Source: Cristatella mucedo
Lineage: Eukaryota; Bryozoa; Phylactolaemata; Cristatellidae
Reading direction: 5' to 3'
DNA length: 64,000 bases
Assembly: GCA_009760855.2 (NCBI GenBank)
Contig: WPIO01000055.1
Span: 2,694,001 to 2,758,000 of the forward strand
A program made the position numbers and the translations under genes. Of this stretch, positions 35,619-47,400 are shown piece after piece. Each line of letters opens with the position of its first letter. The first letter of the stretch is position 1. The notes under the pieces are model-generated. The model made no database searches. It was not told the DNA's origin and was given only the letters and a program-made list of their open reading frames with translations.

Positions 35619-36045
35619 CAGTGTCTTTGATAGGAATGGTAGAAGGGAGACTGGGCGGTAGTTGCTGAAGTTCTCTTGGTCTAGTATCGCTTTCTTGAGA
35701 AGTGGCCTGACTACAGCTTTTTGAAAGGTGCTGGGACAAGACCTGAGGCTAATGACATATTAATGATGTTAGTTAGTTTTAAACCAGTTGCAATCGCCTG
35801 ATCGCACATGCTGGTAGGCTAGTAAGCATTGAGTTGCAGAAGTCGAGACGGGATGTCACAAATGCATGGACCAGCTTAGACGTGGTTTCCTCATCTAAAC
35901 GAGCCCGAATTTTAACCATGTTATGAAGCTGAAAATAGGAGGCAGATTTGACTGTGGAACTGATGTGGTCGTCATACGAGAGCTCGCTTTGGAATATGAC
36001 ACCTAGATTTTGAGCTGATTCAGCAAGAGATTTGCTGGCATCTTC
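35619..36045 (-). mobile_element. L2-type LINE family 1, part 2, with internal deletion
   Basis: 35,619-35,785 continues the RT region upstream of the LTR site. From 35,786 the sequence jumps to the C-terminal region (CAGTTGCAATCGCCTGATCG, as at 55,628), up to 36,045. It is either two fragments joined by deletion or two insertions. Confidence 0.75.
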
Positions 36046-36105
36046 CTAATGAAGAGTTAGGCACGCTACTAAGTCGTCATTGTAATCCCGCGGAGTTATG
36101 GTATG

Positions 36106-36235
36106 AGGCTGGTTTGGTCCAACGGTTGAGATGCTCGCCCCGACCGAGGTCTGGCTGAGGTCGTGGGCTCGAGCCCAGGGGCTTATATGAGGAGCATGAA
36201 TAGAGATTAAGTTCTCTTGGTGCACCGTACAAATG

Positions 36236-36267
<32 letters not shown>
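36106..36267 (+). mobile_element. tRNA-derived SINE (family S1), copy 4, with (TA)n tail
   Basis: GGCTGGTTTGGTCCAACGG holds the A-box and GGGCTCGAGCCC the B-box. The AGAGATTAAGTTCTCT hairpin core is intact and a (TA)n tail of about 30 bp follows AAATGAAT. Confidence 0.85.
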
Positions 36268-36270
<3 letters not shown>

Positions 36271-36539
36271 CTAGTGGTTAAGAGTACTATCGATGACGCT
36301 CATTAACAGTTTTGTATTAGACTATGTTTTGGCAAAGTTTTTCTCGGTCTTAGCCAAAATGAATTGTTAGGACCTACAGAAAACTGAAATAACTAAATAA
36401 AGGCAAATCATTCTGACGTTTTTCATGAGCTATGCAAGCCTACCTTTGAAAGCGAACTTTCTTCTGCTTGAGTAACCGTTAACATAACTTATTTGCTTAG
36501 GAAAACCAAGAGTTGATTAAATAATTGAGAAATGCTCTC

Positions 36540-37180
36540 AACATGGACTCAATCAGCATATCTGTGGTAGCATCGTCAAAAAATCTAGGTTTCCTGTTAC
36601 ATATTGACCTTTCACTAGTTGCTTCCCACTTGTCAGCTACGTAATAGAACAAACTCGTGGGTCTGCTTACATTTGTATAACTCATCCGAGCCGGTTCTTT
36701 CATGTGCGTATCAACACCAGGTCCCGATTTCTGCAACTCCTTACTTGCAGGTCAACGGCCTGTTCAATCAGCCATATAAATTTGGTACACAATTAGCTGC
36801 AAGAGTTATCTGTCGTTAACTTCACAACTTCCGTACTACTTCACTTTGCTTTTACCTGCACTGTCTCCTCATCCAGCTTCGTTTTGACGTCAAAGTTTTG
36901 TCACTCACTCTTAGGTACCGTCGTTCTCTCTCTCCAGCCTGCCTATCTGGGCTTTTTCAAAATGTCACCCTTCATCGTGCACATAGCTCTTCAAATTGCT
37001 GTAATTTAGCAACACCACGAAATCACATCAAATCATTCGGGGACCCTGCATTTAATTCGTATGCTCTCAAAGCGTAGAACTCACTTTAGAGTAACGTCCC
37101 GGTATTCCCTTACTTGACTGTATGTAAAATTTAGTTACAACGCACCCGTTCCTTACAGCATTCAATGTGTCCTGGCTAAT
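36540..37180 (+). mobile_element. L2-type LINE family 1, old copy
   Basis: Weak but ordered similarity to the ORF2 C-terminal region and 3' UTR (AAAAAATCTAGGTTTCCTGT; TCATTCGGGGACCCTGCATT; CGTATGCTCTCAAAGCGTAG). Heavily mutated. Confidence 0.6.
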
Positions 37181-37424
37181 TGTAGTTTACTTTTTGTTGG
37201 GCTGGCGCTGTGCCCATGATGCAGCTTCTCAGATTGGCAAGCTTGAGTTTGTTGCTTGTTAAATGCCTAAAGAGAGATTTATTTCGATGCTATAAAAAAC
37301 GGTATTCATATCGTTATATGTTTCACGACGCGGTAAGAGTTCTGCAATGGTGTGGGTATGAAATGGTTTTAGGATATCAGCCTAACGGGCCAGGGTATGA
37401 TAACAAGTACTACCCGATTTAAAA

Positions 37425-37600
37425 TAATCATTTTAATAGTGGCAGACAGGCCTCAACGGCTATCACCACCGCTTGGAGTTGGCAATGAAGGATCGCCCAT
37501 TGAAGGACTTTAACGAACGACCATGGTCATGGAGAGGAAGTATCTTAAATCCTAGGGTGTCAATCCGTTGAGACTGGTTGGCGAGCAGCGGTTTGTTTAA
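37425..37600 (-). mobile_element. SINE family S2, decayed copy
   Basis: CAACGGCTATCACCACCGCT and GGATCGCCCATTGAAGGA match the S2 body; the B-box part is mutated. Confidence 0.55.
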
Positions 37601-38018
37601 ATCAGTCGCCTATCGCCTAGATTTCGCAACTGCTTAGTCCTGCATGCACTGCATTATGGACACAGTCAGTTTCCATAATCAAAAACTGGCTTCAGAAAGT
37701 CATTAGTAATTGCCCTATGAAAATACTTTATAGACGTACACAGATTTCTAGAATACTCTTGCAGAGCAAGACTGCAGGATTAAAAGGATCTTTGTAATCG
37801 GTGACACGTGGCCACAAAAAGTTATCTTCTTTCAGAGAGCCGTTAGAGTTTCTATTCATCGCCAATAGTTCATTTATTTTATTTATTTTCGCTTTGTGTC
37901 TTTTTAAGAGTTTATCTCTTTGTTCAGAAAGCGGGGTTATTAATTATTAAATGCAACTCGCATACAGCTACGCATTGTCTCTATTGTATTCGTACGTGGT
38001 TTTTTCTTTATTCTGCAG
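37601..38018 (+). other. Gene B intron 1, end
   Basis: No element recognised. It ends in a strong polypyrimidine tract and acceptor (TGGTTTTTTCTTTATTCTGCAG). Confidence 0.55.
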
Positions 38019-38336
38019 TGGTTAAGCTCGAGGCAAGCACCAATCCCGTTTATAGCGACACTATTCTCAAAATTACTTGCATGTCTACTGGATATACCAA
38101 ACTAAGAATAGCAGATACTAGTCAAAGCTACAATTTCATTGACTGCCAGGCATCTACAAGCTTGACATCAAGAGAGGGAATATTTTTGGAAAACAATGTG
38201 ATTAGCTGCAATTGCAGCCAAACAAGCCTTAGTATTTTTTTGCGAGCAGCACCGACGTGGAATCTGACATTCCTTTGCACCGCCACTCGACCGAATAGTA
38301 AGTCTCAATCTGACGAGCTCAACCTCACTATCAAAG
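38019..38336 (+). CDS. Gene B, Ig1 exon
   Basis: A 318-bp exon, phase 1 at both ends (acceptor TTTATTCTGCAG, donor TCAAAG|GTAAGC). It codes an extracellular Ig-like domain starting VKLEASTNPVYSD, with a B-strand-like cysteine (LKITCMSTG) and an F-strand-like one (LTFLCTATR), plus three extra cysteines (FIDC, VISCNC) that could form a second bridge. NCS and NLT sequons are present. The frame is fully open. No copy A counterpart lies in the window, as expected from the offset of the two blocks. Confidence 0.75.
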
Positions 38337-38784
38337 GTAAGCACTTATTAGCTCGCATGGCGACTATTGTAATGGCTGTCTGTCTGTATGCTTCCGGATG
38401 CGTGCAGCATGGTTCGAGTTTTCAGCTTCAGATGTGGGCACATAAACCGCTGTGTCGGCTACCACTGTTGTAAACCTAGCCAAATCAGAGCCTGCCAATT
38501 AATGAATGCTAACGCCAGCAAGGAAATAAAATAGAATATATAATATATAAAAAATAATTGAATATAAAATATAGATCATGAGTTTATGTTGGAATCCTGC
38601 GAGTTGTATAGGACGGACAAAATTACTGACGAATAGATGTGCAGTCGGGTTTGGCTTTTGCTGTTGTTGTTGCCGTTTTGCTTGCAGTTAGCTTTTGGTT
38701 ATTGCTTGTCTAATACGGGGTGTTAGAGCTCCCCGATAGAGATTTAGTTTTCTCAGGGTGCTATGCAAGGGTTCTATTTATCCC

Positions 38785-39020
38785 AGCCTTTAATGGGTCC
38801 CTGTGAATTGACTTTGTCCTTTTGTGTGCTGGCACTGTACATGCTGACACTAACCAAACTTGCATGCTGACCCTGTGCATGTCATCCCTAACCATATAAT
38901 TATTGTTGTTTATGGAGCATGCTGCTACTAACCATTCGATCGAGCTTCCTTTGCAGCTAATGTAAAGTGCCCTGAAAGAGATTGAGTCATCAGAGGGTGC
39001 TATATTGTATTATTTTTGTT
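38785..39020 (+). mobile_element. LINE family 1, 3' UTR and tail
   Basis: AATGGGTCCCTGTGAATTGA through GTAAAGTGCCCTGAAAGAGA to the hairpin. An S1-like SINE tail (ATAGAGATTTAGTTTTCTCA) lies just before it at about 38,735-38,770. Confidence 0.75.
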
Positions 39021-39414
39021 ATTAAAAAAGGACTATTACTATCATTATCATGAATAGTAGGTTGCTGCCTCTCCCCAAATCACTTCACGGCTACGTGTAA
39101 CTAATCCAAATTAACAGAACGAAATGAATTATCGTACGAGCTACATAAATACCAAAGTAATCTCAGCGTCAGATTGTTTTGCAAGTTACTTGCATGTCAT
39201 TGAAGGGTCGTAATTCCAGGTTGTCGACCTTTTATTCAAACTAAGGGCAGCAAGAACCTGTATTCACATTTTCCATTACTTTTAGCAGCCACGTGGCTAA
39301 CAAAGTACCTGCATTGAACTTGCTGCTTCCACCTTGCAATGATTCTTTCGGAATTTCGGGGAATATGCAATCTAATAAAACAAGAACTTGATTCATTCAT
39401 AGTAAGAAAAAACT

Positions 39415-39590
39415 AGCTTATTTAACAGCCTCCTTTGCATACCGACAGTAAAGCCTTTACGCCTATTCCCACCGCTTGCAGTGGCAATAAAATGTCGCCC
39501 ACTGCAGGATTCCTACCAACGACCTCAGGACCGAGGTCGTGAAAACGAACCACCTTACCGAGTGTGCCATCACGGCTCGCGCCATGAAAT
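39415..39590 (-). mobile_element. SINE family S2 copy
   Basis: Body AACAGCCTCCTTTGCATACC ... CACCGCTTGCAGTGG ... B-box region GGATTCCTACCAACGACC (decayed), minus strand. Confidence 0.75.
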
Positions 39591-39639
39591 AGTTGATAGG
39601 ACCATTACCAACCGTTTTGTGTACTAAAATAAGTACTAG

Positions 39640-39800
39640 CTGATTTAACAGCCTCTTTTATATAGTGACAGAAGAGTCTTGAAGGCTACCACCACCGCTT
39701 GAGCGGCAAAAAGGATTGCCCACCGAAGGATTCGAACCCACGACCTGAGGACCGAGGTCGTAAAATGAAACCGCCTTACCTAGCGAGCCATCATGGTATG
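39640..39800 (-). mobile_element. SINE family S2 copy
   Basis: Follows the previous S2 copy in the same orientation. The B-box is intact on the minus strand (GGTTCGAATCC, from + strand GGATTCGAACC), and the A-box region reads GGCTCGCTAGGTAAGG. Confidence 0.8.
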
Positions 39801-39929
39801 CTAGATTAACTGGTCAAATGCTAATTGTATGTACTAGATCAACTGACAAGCGGTCAATGTCGTTTACTGCCCATTTTCTGTAGTATCCGCTGGGTAACGT
39901 CAAGTTGTCCAATGATCCGACATGAAAAA

Positions 39930-41656
39930 CATTAATTTAGAGAAATTCTGAAATTAAACTGCAGTGATGGCTTTTTGATCTGCACCCGCAATCTACCAAC
40001 AGCATCCGTGCCATCGCCATCGCCAATGCAGCGAAAACGAAACTTACAAGCTTCCTCGATGATCACAATTGCACACTTTGTGTCCGGATATAAAGTCTGG
40101 GGGTTTCCTTTCAGATTACAAAAATATTTCAAAAGATACGCAATCTGAAGCCCTAGCTTAAATACAGATTTAACAAAGCTTGGTCTGACTAAGGTCGAGC
40201 CCATTTCAAAGACTTCCTCTGTGTCTACACTCGGGAGCTTAGAAAAGTCAGGGCTTCTTTTTTTATTCAAACACTTATATCAAGCCAGTCAGACCGAAAA
40301 GAATGATAGGTGGGTAAACCGTGTTCTGGTTAACTGAGAGAGATTTCATACCGCAGATACAGACGGCTCGCCACACACGTTTACTGCTTTCTTAGTTGAA
40401 AGCCTTATCCACACGAGTGGCATCATAAAGCTCGCTCAGACTAAAGCTATTGTCATGTGTCAATCTGCGACCTTCCTTAGCAGATATTCCGTGGTTTCTG
40501 CATACACAATGGCTAAACTAATAAAGTGTAACAACAAGAGCTAAAAGAGTCTTCTGAAGACAAATCTCACGCAGAAACCAGATATTATAGTGACCTGGGG
40601 CTGCCAGATCTATTAAGTTTCTTTAACACCGTTGATTCAGTTAACCTACTCTAATAATTGATAACTACACTCGATCTGGAGGACTATGCACAGCGTAAGT
40701 AAAATCGTACTTGTGTTCAATTGTGCTCAATCTGTGTCGTGTGCTGAATAAGTCTCATCCACCTGACCATTACCTGTGGCTTACTAAGCTGTCTGTTCTC
40801 GTTCCTTTTTAGTTCTCCATAAACACCAAGCCTCAGAGGAAATTTTTTTAGAGCCAGTGGATTTATATGTAAATTATATGCTGACGATAAAAAGCTGTAT
40901 TTGTGGCTTAAACCTTCGACAGGGATGATTACGGCTATTATATATTGAACCCGTTTGTTTGTTACACTTAGTCCGTACTTGCTACGGTTCGAGTTCTGTT
41001 TTAGGGAGTCTTATTAATGCTCGTAATTTCCTCAACCGTTTACTAGTGAAAGGCTTCATGGCAACGCTGCTTCTTTCAGTGTCTCCGTCTGCAACTGCAG
41101 AGCCGTAAACAAATAGCCTTCGGAATTTGCTGTAGAGAACGATTTATAAAAATGCTTGACTTGCAGACATTTAATCCCGAATATAAGAAATTTCCTCAAA
41201 TTCAACAGCGAGAAAATGATCAGCTACGTAGAGTACAATCCTAGCCTGTGGGTAGACTGTAAGACTTGGCTCTTGTAGTTGCAATTGCTCCTGTGCTGTG
41301 TCAGGCTCATCAGATGCTATAGCTTTAAGTGATGTTTTTGAAAAATGCCTGAAATGTATATTTTTCCTTAGTTATTGTCTGGAGTATTGTAGTTCCGTAT
41401 TGGGTGGGTTATCGAAAAAACCACTCTGCTACTGCAGCTGGTGATTAATAGTGCTGCAAGGGTAGCTGGAAAAACACTTAGGTTCAGCAAAGTGTCTCTT
41501 TCGCTGAAGAAGCCACGATTGATCCTAGTCGTATAAAGCATGCAGAATATAGCTCTCATACTGAGCTCGAGGCCGTTAGTGGCTTGGCTCCTTTTCACCT
41601 AGCTAAACTGCTGCACCAGCTGGAGCCACCTCCCACCCTCCGGACTATTCGATTGA
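39930..41656 (+). mobile_element. LINE family 2, old copy
   Basis: Runs parallel to 3,700-5,350 over 40,130-41,560. At 41,380-41,640 it shows family-2 C-terminal coding (SVLGGLSKKPLCYCSW-like, LKKPRLILVV-like). It is frame-broken throughout and may be the duplicated partner of the 2.8-5.4 kb copy. Confidence 0.6.
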
Positions 41657-41772
41657 CGATAATAATAATAATAATAATAATAACACACTTGATAAAGCAC
41701 CCTCAGAAAATTCAATATCTTTCTACACAATTTACACTTGCTGCTAAGGAAGCACGATCGAATGGTCAGTGG
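41657..41772 (-). mobile_element. LINE family 1 tail-only insertion
   Basis: (AAT)n, a decayed hairpin and about 50 bp of family-1 3' UTR (GGAAGCACGATCGAATGGTC) on the minus strand. It lies between two family-2 segments. Confidence 0.8.
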
Positions 41773-43026
41773 TACACGGTTGGTCTGGAAGACGAAGCAC
41801 TGGCGTTGTTTAAATCATACTTGTCTGATCGTGTTCAATCAGTGTCGTCTGGGGGTCAGGTCTCAGACACAAGAAGGGTCACCGGTGGAGTGCCTCAAGG
41901 GTCTGTACTCGGTCCCTTGCTGTTCTCAATTTAGACACAACCTCTGGGAAAAGTGATTAAAGCCCATGGAATAGGATATCACTTCTATGCTGACGATACT
42001 TAGTCGTTTTTGTCATTCAAACCGTCGGAATCGGCTGCGGCAACTGAGAAACTGAATGCTTGCCTTGCCGATATTCAATCCTGGATGTTGGAAAACTTCC
42101 TGAAATTAAATGACGATAAAACCGAAGTGCTGCTCATAGGACACCCTAAGCGTGTGGCTGGATTAAAAGGCTTTGCTGTTCTAATAGGTGATGCTATTGT
42201 GCGACCATCACCACATGCTCGAAATTTAGGTGTCGTTTTTGACAGCTGCCTCAATTTCAACAGCTTCATTCAGAAGACTGCCTCTACAGCTAGCCATCAC
42301 ATCCGATCCCTATCCAAGATTAGGAGCTGTCTCCCACAGTGGTTTGTAAAAAATTTAATTAACTCTTTAGTTATGTTGCGGCTTGATTATTGTAATTCAC
42401 TTTTGGCTGGGCTACCAAAGAAAGCAACCAGGCCACTGCAGCTGACTATGAATATGGCTGCAAGGCTAGTCTTCAAGTCCCAGAGGTTTGAGCACGTTTC
42501 TCTTTTGCTAAAAGTGCTAGGATGGATGCCGGTTGAGCAGCGGATACAGAGCAAACCTCTTAGGCTAACCCACAAGGCCCGCCACGGCTTATCTCCTTCG
42601 TACCTAGCTGAACTGCTGCATCAGTTTCAGCCTGTTCGTGCCCTCAGGTCCCGTGTGGAAAATACATTAGCTGTCCCATTCCTCAGCTTAAAGACAGTTG
42701 GCGACAAAAGCTTTAGCTCTGCAGGTCCTAGACTGTGGAACTTGCTTCCACAATTCTTATGCAACGACAACTACTCTCCTACTGCCGACTATCGCACATC
42801 CTTTTCAGCAGTCCTGAGCTGCTACCTCTATGCTACTCACTACCTCAACTTCTCTCCTGACTCTGCTATGCTTCCCAAGTTCTCTTTGTTGCGTGAGACG
42901 AGATATGTTGGCTACCGAATGCGTGCCGAAAGCCGCATAGGCTGTGAGCGCTCTATACAAATCTCTCTTGCGTAACACCCACATGGTCTTTATGACTTTC
43001 TGGAGTTACTGACGGAGATACATTAG
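41773..43026 (+). mobile_element. LINE family 2, younger 3' half
   Basis: The RT palm (EDEALALFKSYLSDRVQSV, then [15 protein letters not shown]) and, after a stop, FYADDT at about 41,982-42,000, then a 321-codon open frame (42,010-42,975) through the C-terminal domain. Stops at 41,932 and 42,001 (TAG in place of the CAG of DDTQ) break it. The 3' end reads GGAGTTACTGACGGAGATAC. This is the best-preserved family-2 C-terminus here. Confidence 0.85.
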
Positions 43027-43190
43027 TGGTAGCAAGCTTAATTAACAACAAGAATAAAATGGCCATGGGTGACATGCACAGGGTCAGCATGCAAGTATGG
43101 TTAGTGGCAGCATGCACTGTGTCAGCACGCATAAGCACATACAGGTTGAATCAGAGGAACCCACTAATTGCTGTGATAAATACGATAAAT
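43027..43190 (-). mobile_element. LINE family 1 3' UTR fragment
   Basis: TGACATGCACAGGGTCAGCA and GTGTCAGCACGCATAAGCAC are the family-1 3' UTR on the minus strand; the hairpin is absent. Confidence 0.75.
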
Positions 43191-44387
43191 AAGCCAGCAT
43201 TCCCAGGCTAATAGACCATAAAATACAGATGCTTTTGTTCCTTACGTCCAAGACTGTGGTATTTAATTTAAAAAAATCTTATGCAAATACATTTTTCTCT
43301 CCCGCAGCCGACTGTGGCATATTCCTTTAAGCCACCCTACACTGCTACTTTCTTCACTGCCCTACTGACTAAGCTGGGCTTCTCACTTTTCCCTTTTGTT
43401 AATTAGACGAAGTCAGTTGGCTACCACACTTGTACCAAAAGCTGCTTATTCTGTGGATGGGCTTTAAAAAAGCTTAACTGCATAGCACACATCAGTGGTG
43501 TACGGCTGTCTGCAGTAGCAGCCTGAGATACTGAAAGACTAAGTGCTGCCATGGAGCCATTCACTAGTCAACGGCTGAGAAAATTACGAGCTTTAATAAC
43601 ACTCCCGACAACAGAACGTTGATTGTCTCAAAGACGGACTAAGTATAAGGAACAAACAGGTTCAATGTATAGTAGCCCTAAATGATCACTGTTGACGGAG
43701 CAAACCATCGTGCAAACAATTCTGAATGCCATTGGCATCGCTTAAATAACATGCTCTGATAAGCAATTGCTGACGTGGCCTTGGAAGAGTTCAATTGGCC
43801 TAAGGACAAGAGATATCCAGCCAATCAGTAGTGATCTGTGGCTTTAAAATACATCTGTTGCCCCGAGTCAACCGATACTGTACTCGAGGTCAAGTTGAGA
43901 TCGCAAGGTGACGTATAGGTACAATAAATGTGAAGTGGATTCAGCCAAAGATGCAATAAAACGTAAGAGACGTCCAGCGCCGCAAGGACAACACACCACT
44001 CAGCTGTCACGAGAACTTACAAAATACGCTGGCCTCGCTATAAAATCGCAACTTAGGATACAAAGGTTCAATTTTTTCATTGAATGCCGACGTTGGTTAC
44101 TATTGCAGTTGAATACTCTGCTGAAGTCTGAGTTGAAATTTCTATGAGCGTAGACGACACTGGTCGTGCTTTTAATGGGCGGTTGATATTACCCGTAACC
44201 ACGTGGCTGCTTACATTGACGTCGCCTCCCACGATACAACGCATTGCCGGCGTTTTCTCAATCTTTCGGCTGACCTTCCTCGCGGCAGGGGACTAAAGGA
44301 GACGCTCTGCAATCTTCCCAACATGATTACTGTTTCCGCTTAGTCCTAGGTATATTTTAGTCTGGCTGATCCAAGGTTTGAACAGAT
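43191..44387. other. Unassigned intron sequence
   Basis: 43,240-43,500 looks like a further decayed family-2 C-terminus (CTATCGCTGCTGC-like and TTGGCTACCACACTTGTACC). 44,160-44,360 matches 5,660-5,840. No exon recognised. Confidence 0.45.
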
Positions 44388-44480
44388 TTTACTTTGCAGC
44401 AAATGTAAAGCGCCTAGGAAGAGATTGAGTTCTCTGAGGGCGCTTTATCAATGGCGTTATTATTATTATTATTATTATTT
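44388..44480 (+). mobile_element. LINE family 1 tail-only insertion
   Basis: TTTGCAGCAAATGTAAAGCG, an intact hairpin (AGAGATTGAGTTCTCT), and an ATT array, with no upstream LINE sequence. It interrupts DNA that matches 5.65-5.96 kb on both sides. Confidence 0.8.
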
Positions 44481-47400
44481 TAAGCTAGCTACGGCTATTG
44501 AGATGGTCTTGAAAAATTACAATCACTTAGGACCGACTAATAGTGGACTGGTACCTAAGAACCATTTAAGATTTTATCAGTCAATTCAAGCTAAGCCCAA
44601 TTCCACGATCTTCCAGGCATAGCTGCGTCCTGGTTTTAGTGTAAAAGTTTCGACATACGCAATTGGCCATTCCGTCGACCGCTCCCAAAAACTTCCGACC
44701 CTCGCTAAGAGCACTTCAGCTAACTGCACGTTCGCTGCTGTTCTTTCACTTTTCTGTGAGTCTCAAGGGCACGTTACTATTTGCGCGACTGACGAATGGT
44801 ATTCCCGGCATGCTGCTGCTGAGGCAGCTGACGAGAAGCGTCGGCTTCGAGCATCATTCGTCTGATGTCACGTGTCCGATGTCACGTGTCTGAGTCGTGG
44901 CAAAATTCGCCAGCGAATTTCCCGACGAACTTTGGCACGCAGTCTCTGGCAAGCTGCGTTACTTATTTCTGTGCATCTTGCACTACCGGTAAACACCTTC
45001 AGATGTGACGGAGTGCGACACGAGTGAAGCTGTGAAGCTGCGGCGAAGTCGCGCGACTTCGTCACAGCGTGGTCGTCTTCAATGTAGCTCCCCGGATGTT
45101 GCCAGCAAGCTTCGCTCCGTCATTCAGCTCGTGCAGCGCGCCACTAGGTATCTGTAATGGTTTCTATCGAGCGTTCTGCTGTTACTGACGTTACGACAGG
45201 TAAAGGGTTCCAGCTGAATGTGAATTAGTCCCAGCTCAGGCTTCTTCCTTCTGCTCTCCGACACGTTGTCGCCGGCGACAGCACGCTTTCTTTGTGGTCC
45301 AGCCCGTGCTGCATATTATTTGGTGTACTTCCCACATAGTGCTGGCTGCAAGCTTAAAGTTAAACGTCAAATTTCAGGCATTTGAAGACACTGTTAAAAC
45401 GCCATCTTCACTAATCTGGCAGTTTTGTTCAAAACGCAAGCTCAGCATCGCAAAGTGGACGCTCGGCGATGAAATAGGATGGCTGCGTTTGTGGGGCAAA
45501 CGCAGTTGGCACTGCGTTTGTGGGGCAACGAGTGAAAGCTTCGGGAGAAAGTACGGGGGGCAGCCTTTGAAAACAAAATTCAACAAGTTCAAACGAATTA
45601 CAGTGTTTCCATTAAAAGCATTTCAACTTTCAATTTTAAGTATGAGAGCAAAAGATGCCACTATCAATCCAAATAAGCTAATTGTCTCACTATTTTTCGA
45701 CACTATTTGTTTTTCTAACCCCGCGGTGTGATTAAAAGCACATCACAAAACCATACATCATCATGCAGAGGCAAAATGCAGTAGCGCACAGGAGGACACA
45801 TAGGGTTCTGGTCAGTAAGACCTGTGGTCATTATTAGATATTAATTAGTGCACCCATGAGCCCTCAAAGCAAAGTTGAAACATTTTAAGGTGATTAGAGT
45901 TCAATAAATGCTGATCGCGAAAATAAATTCATCATGATTTTTTTAACCAGAGGCACGACACACATTCTGCTTTGAACTTTGCCTCCAACTGATGCTAAGG
46001 CTTGTTGGAGGCAATTCAAGCCTACTTAATTTTGGTCTAAAACCATCAAAACTAAAAAAACTACGTCCACCTTCATAATCTACCGGCTTTTGTCTGGAAT
46101 AAATCACGAGACGCCTTTCCTGTCGCCTCCTTCTTTCTTCTTCTTCTCCCAGTCTCTCCGTCACTGTGCTACTGGCGAGAACGCATTCTCCTTAGATTTT
46201 CTTCTTACTCCAAATCTTGATTTGTATTTAATCAAAAGAACTACGAACTTTTATTTTAGAAACTCCTTCGTTTGAATCAATTTAGCAATACTTGTAAGCG
46301 TCGGAAAAAGTGTAGGAGTACAATTTAGTGCACGATAGCCTGTCGTCACCTCGGGTGAAGTGCAGAGAACCCAGGGCTGCTGAAATAATCTGAAATTCCC
46401 CGGTAAAAAAAACTCAAAATTAAAAGCCATTCAAGTGTTTCAAGTCCAGGCATTTTCGCACTCAATTTTAACTATTACAGATCGCTTTGCAGCTGCAAAT
46501 CCTCATTAGCAAGCTACATCCAGCCTTTTGTTTACTCATTGCTGTGCGCTTCATGTACGTGTACAAATATATCGCAAAGGATTGAGCATCAAAGTAAATG
46601 CAGCCTAGACACATAGGTAAACTGAAAAAAAGGGAATGGACATTGTGGGGGGACCAAGCTCTACAGACGTGATGGAGAAAACCGGCTAAGAGCGGCTGCA
46701 ACTGGGAGCCGCGGCAAAACCCTGTGAAGGACATTATGCAACTATCGTTTATATGATTAAGCTCTAATTAGCTGGTCAATTAGTACTGGTATCCATGTGT
46801 CAGTCGCAGCCACCAATGGAAGTAGAAAAAATGGCGAGGCCTATGGTCAGGCTTTCATTTACGTATTGAAATGTCGTGTAGCAGTAAAACTTAAAAATGC
46901 ATGCTTCGCCAGCTCGATGCCAATCAGATAAGTTATCCATTGCATAAGGAGAATTTTTCAAATAGTGCTTCAAAACTAAGTTTTGTATTCGGTGCGTGGT
47001 ATCTTTTTTAAATGCAGTATTTGCAAAGCCATATTACTTTACACGATAAGCGAACTTCGACTGTCTTAATATGAAATTAGCTAGGCCTTTAAACCTGCGT
47101 AGCTAGCATGCTGTCGGCCTAACTTGGCATTTAATATTTGCCTTGAAGTACCAGGGTCGTGGGTTTGAAACCTGCAGCGTACGTCGAGTGCCTGGATCGA
47201 GATTATGTTCTCGAAGGAACCTAGACAAGTCGGTAAATTGATTTGCCTGCATCCCGTATATTTAAGCGTTAGAGTAAGATAAAAAAGTACTACTTTACCT
47301 AAATAACTTTTTCTAAGCGTTCCTTGTATGCCAGATAACAATGACTGCGGAACAATGAAATTTTCAGAAATATATATTACCGTGGGTCGAATTTTCAAAT

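Noticed and set aside
39932-40270. 112-codon minus-strand frame
   Set aside because: It is antisense to an old family-2 LINE whose plus strand aligns with 3,700-3,860; no independent support.
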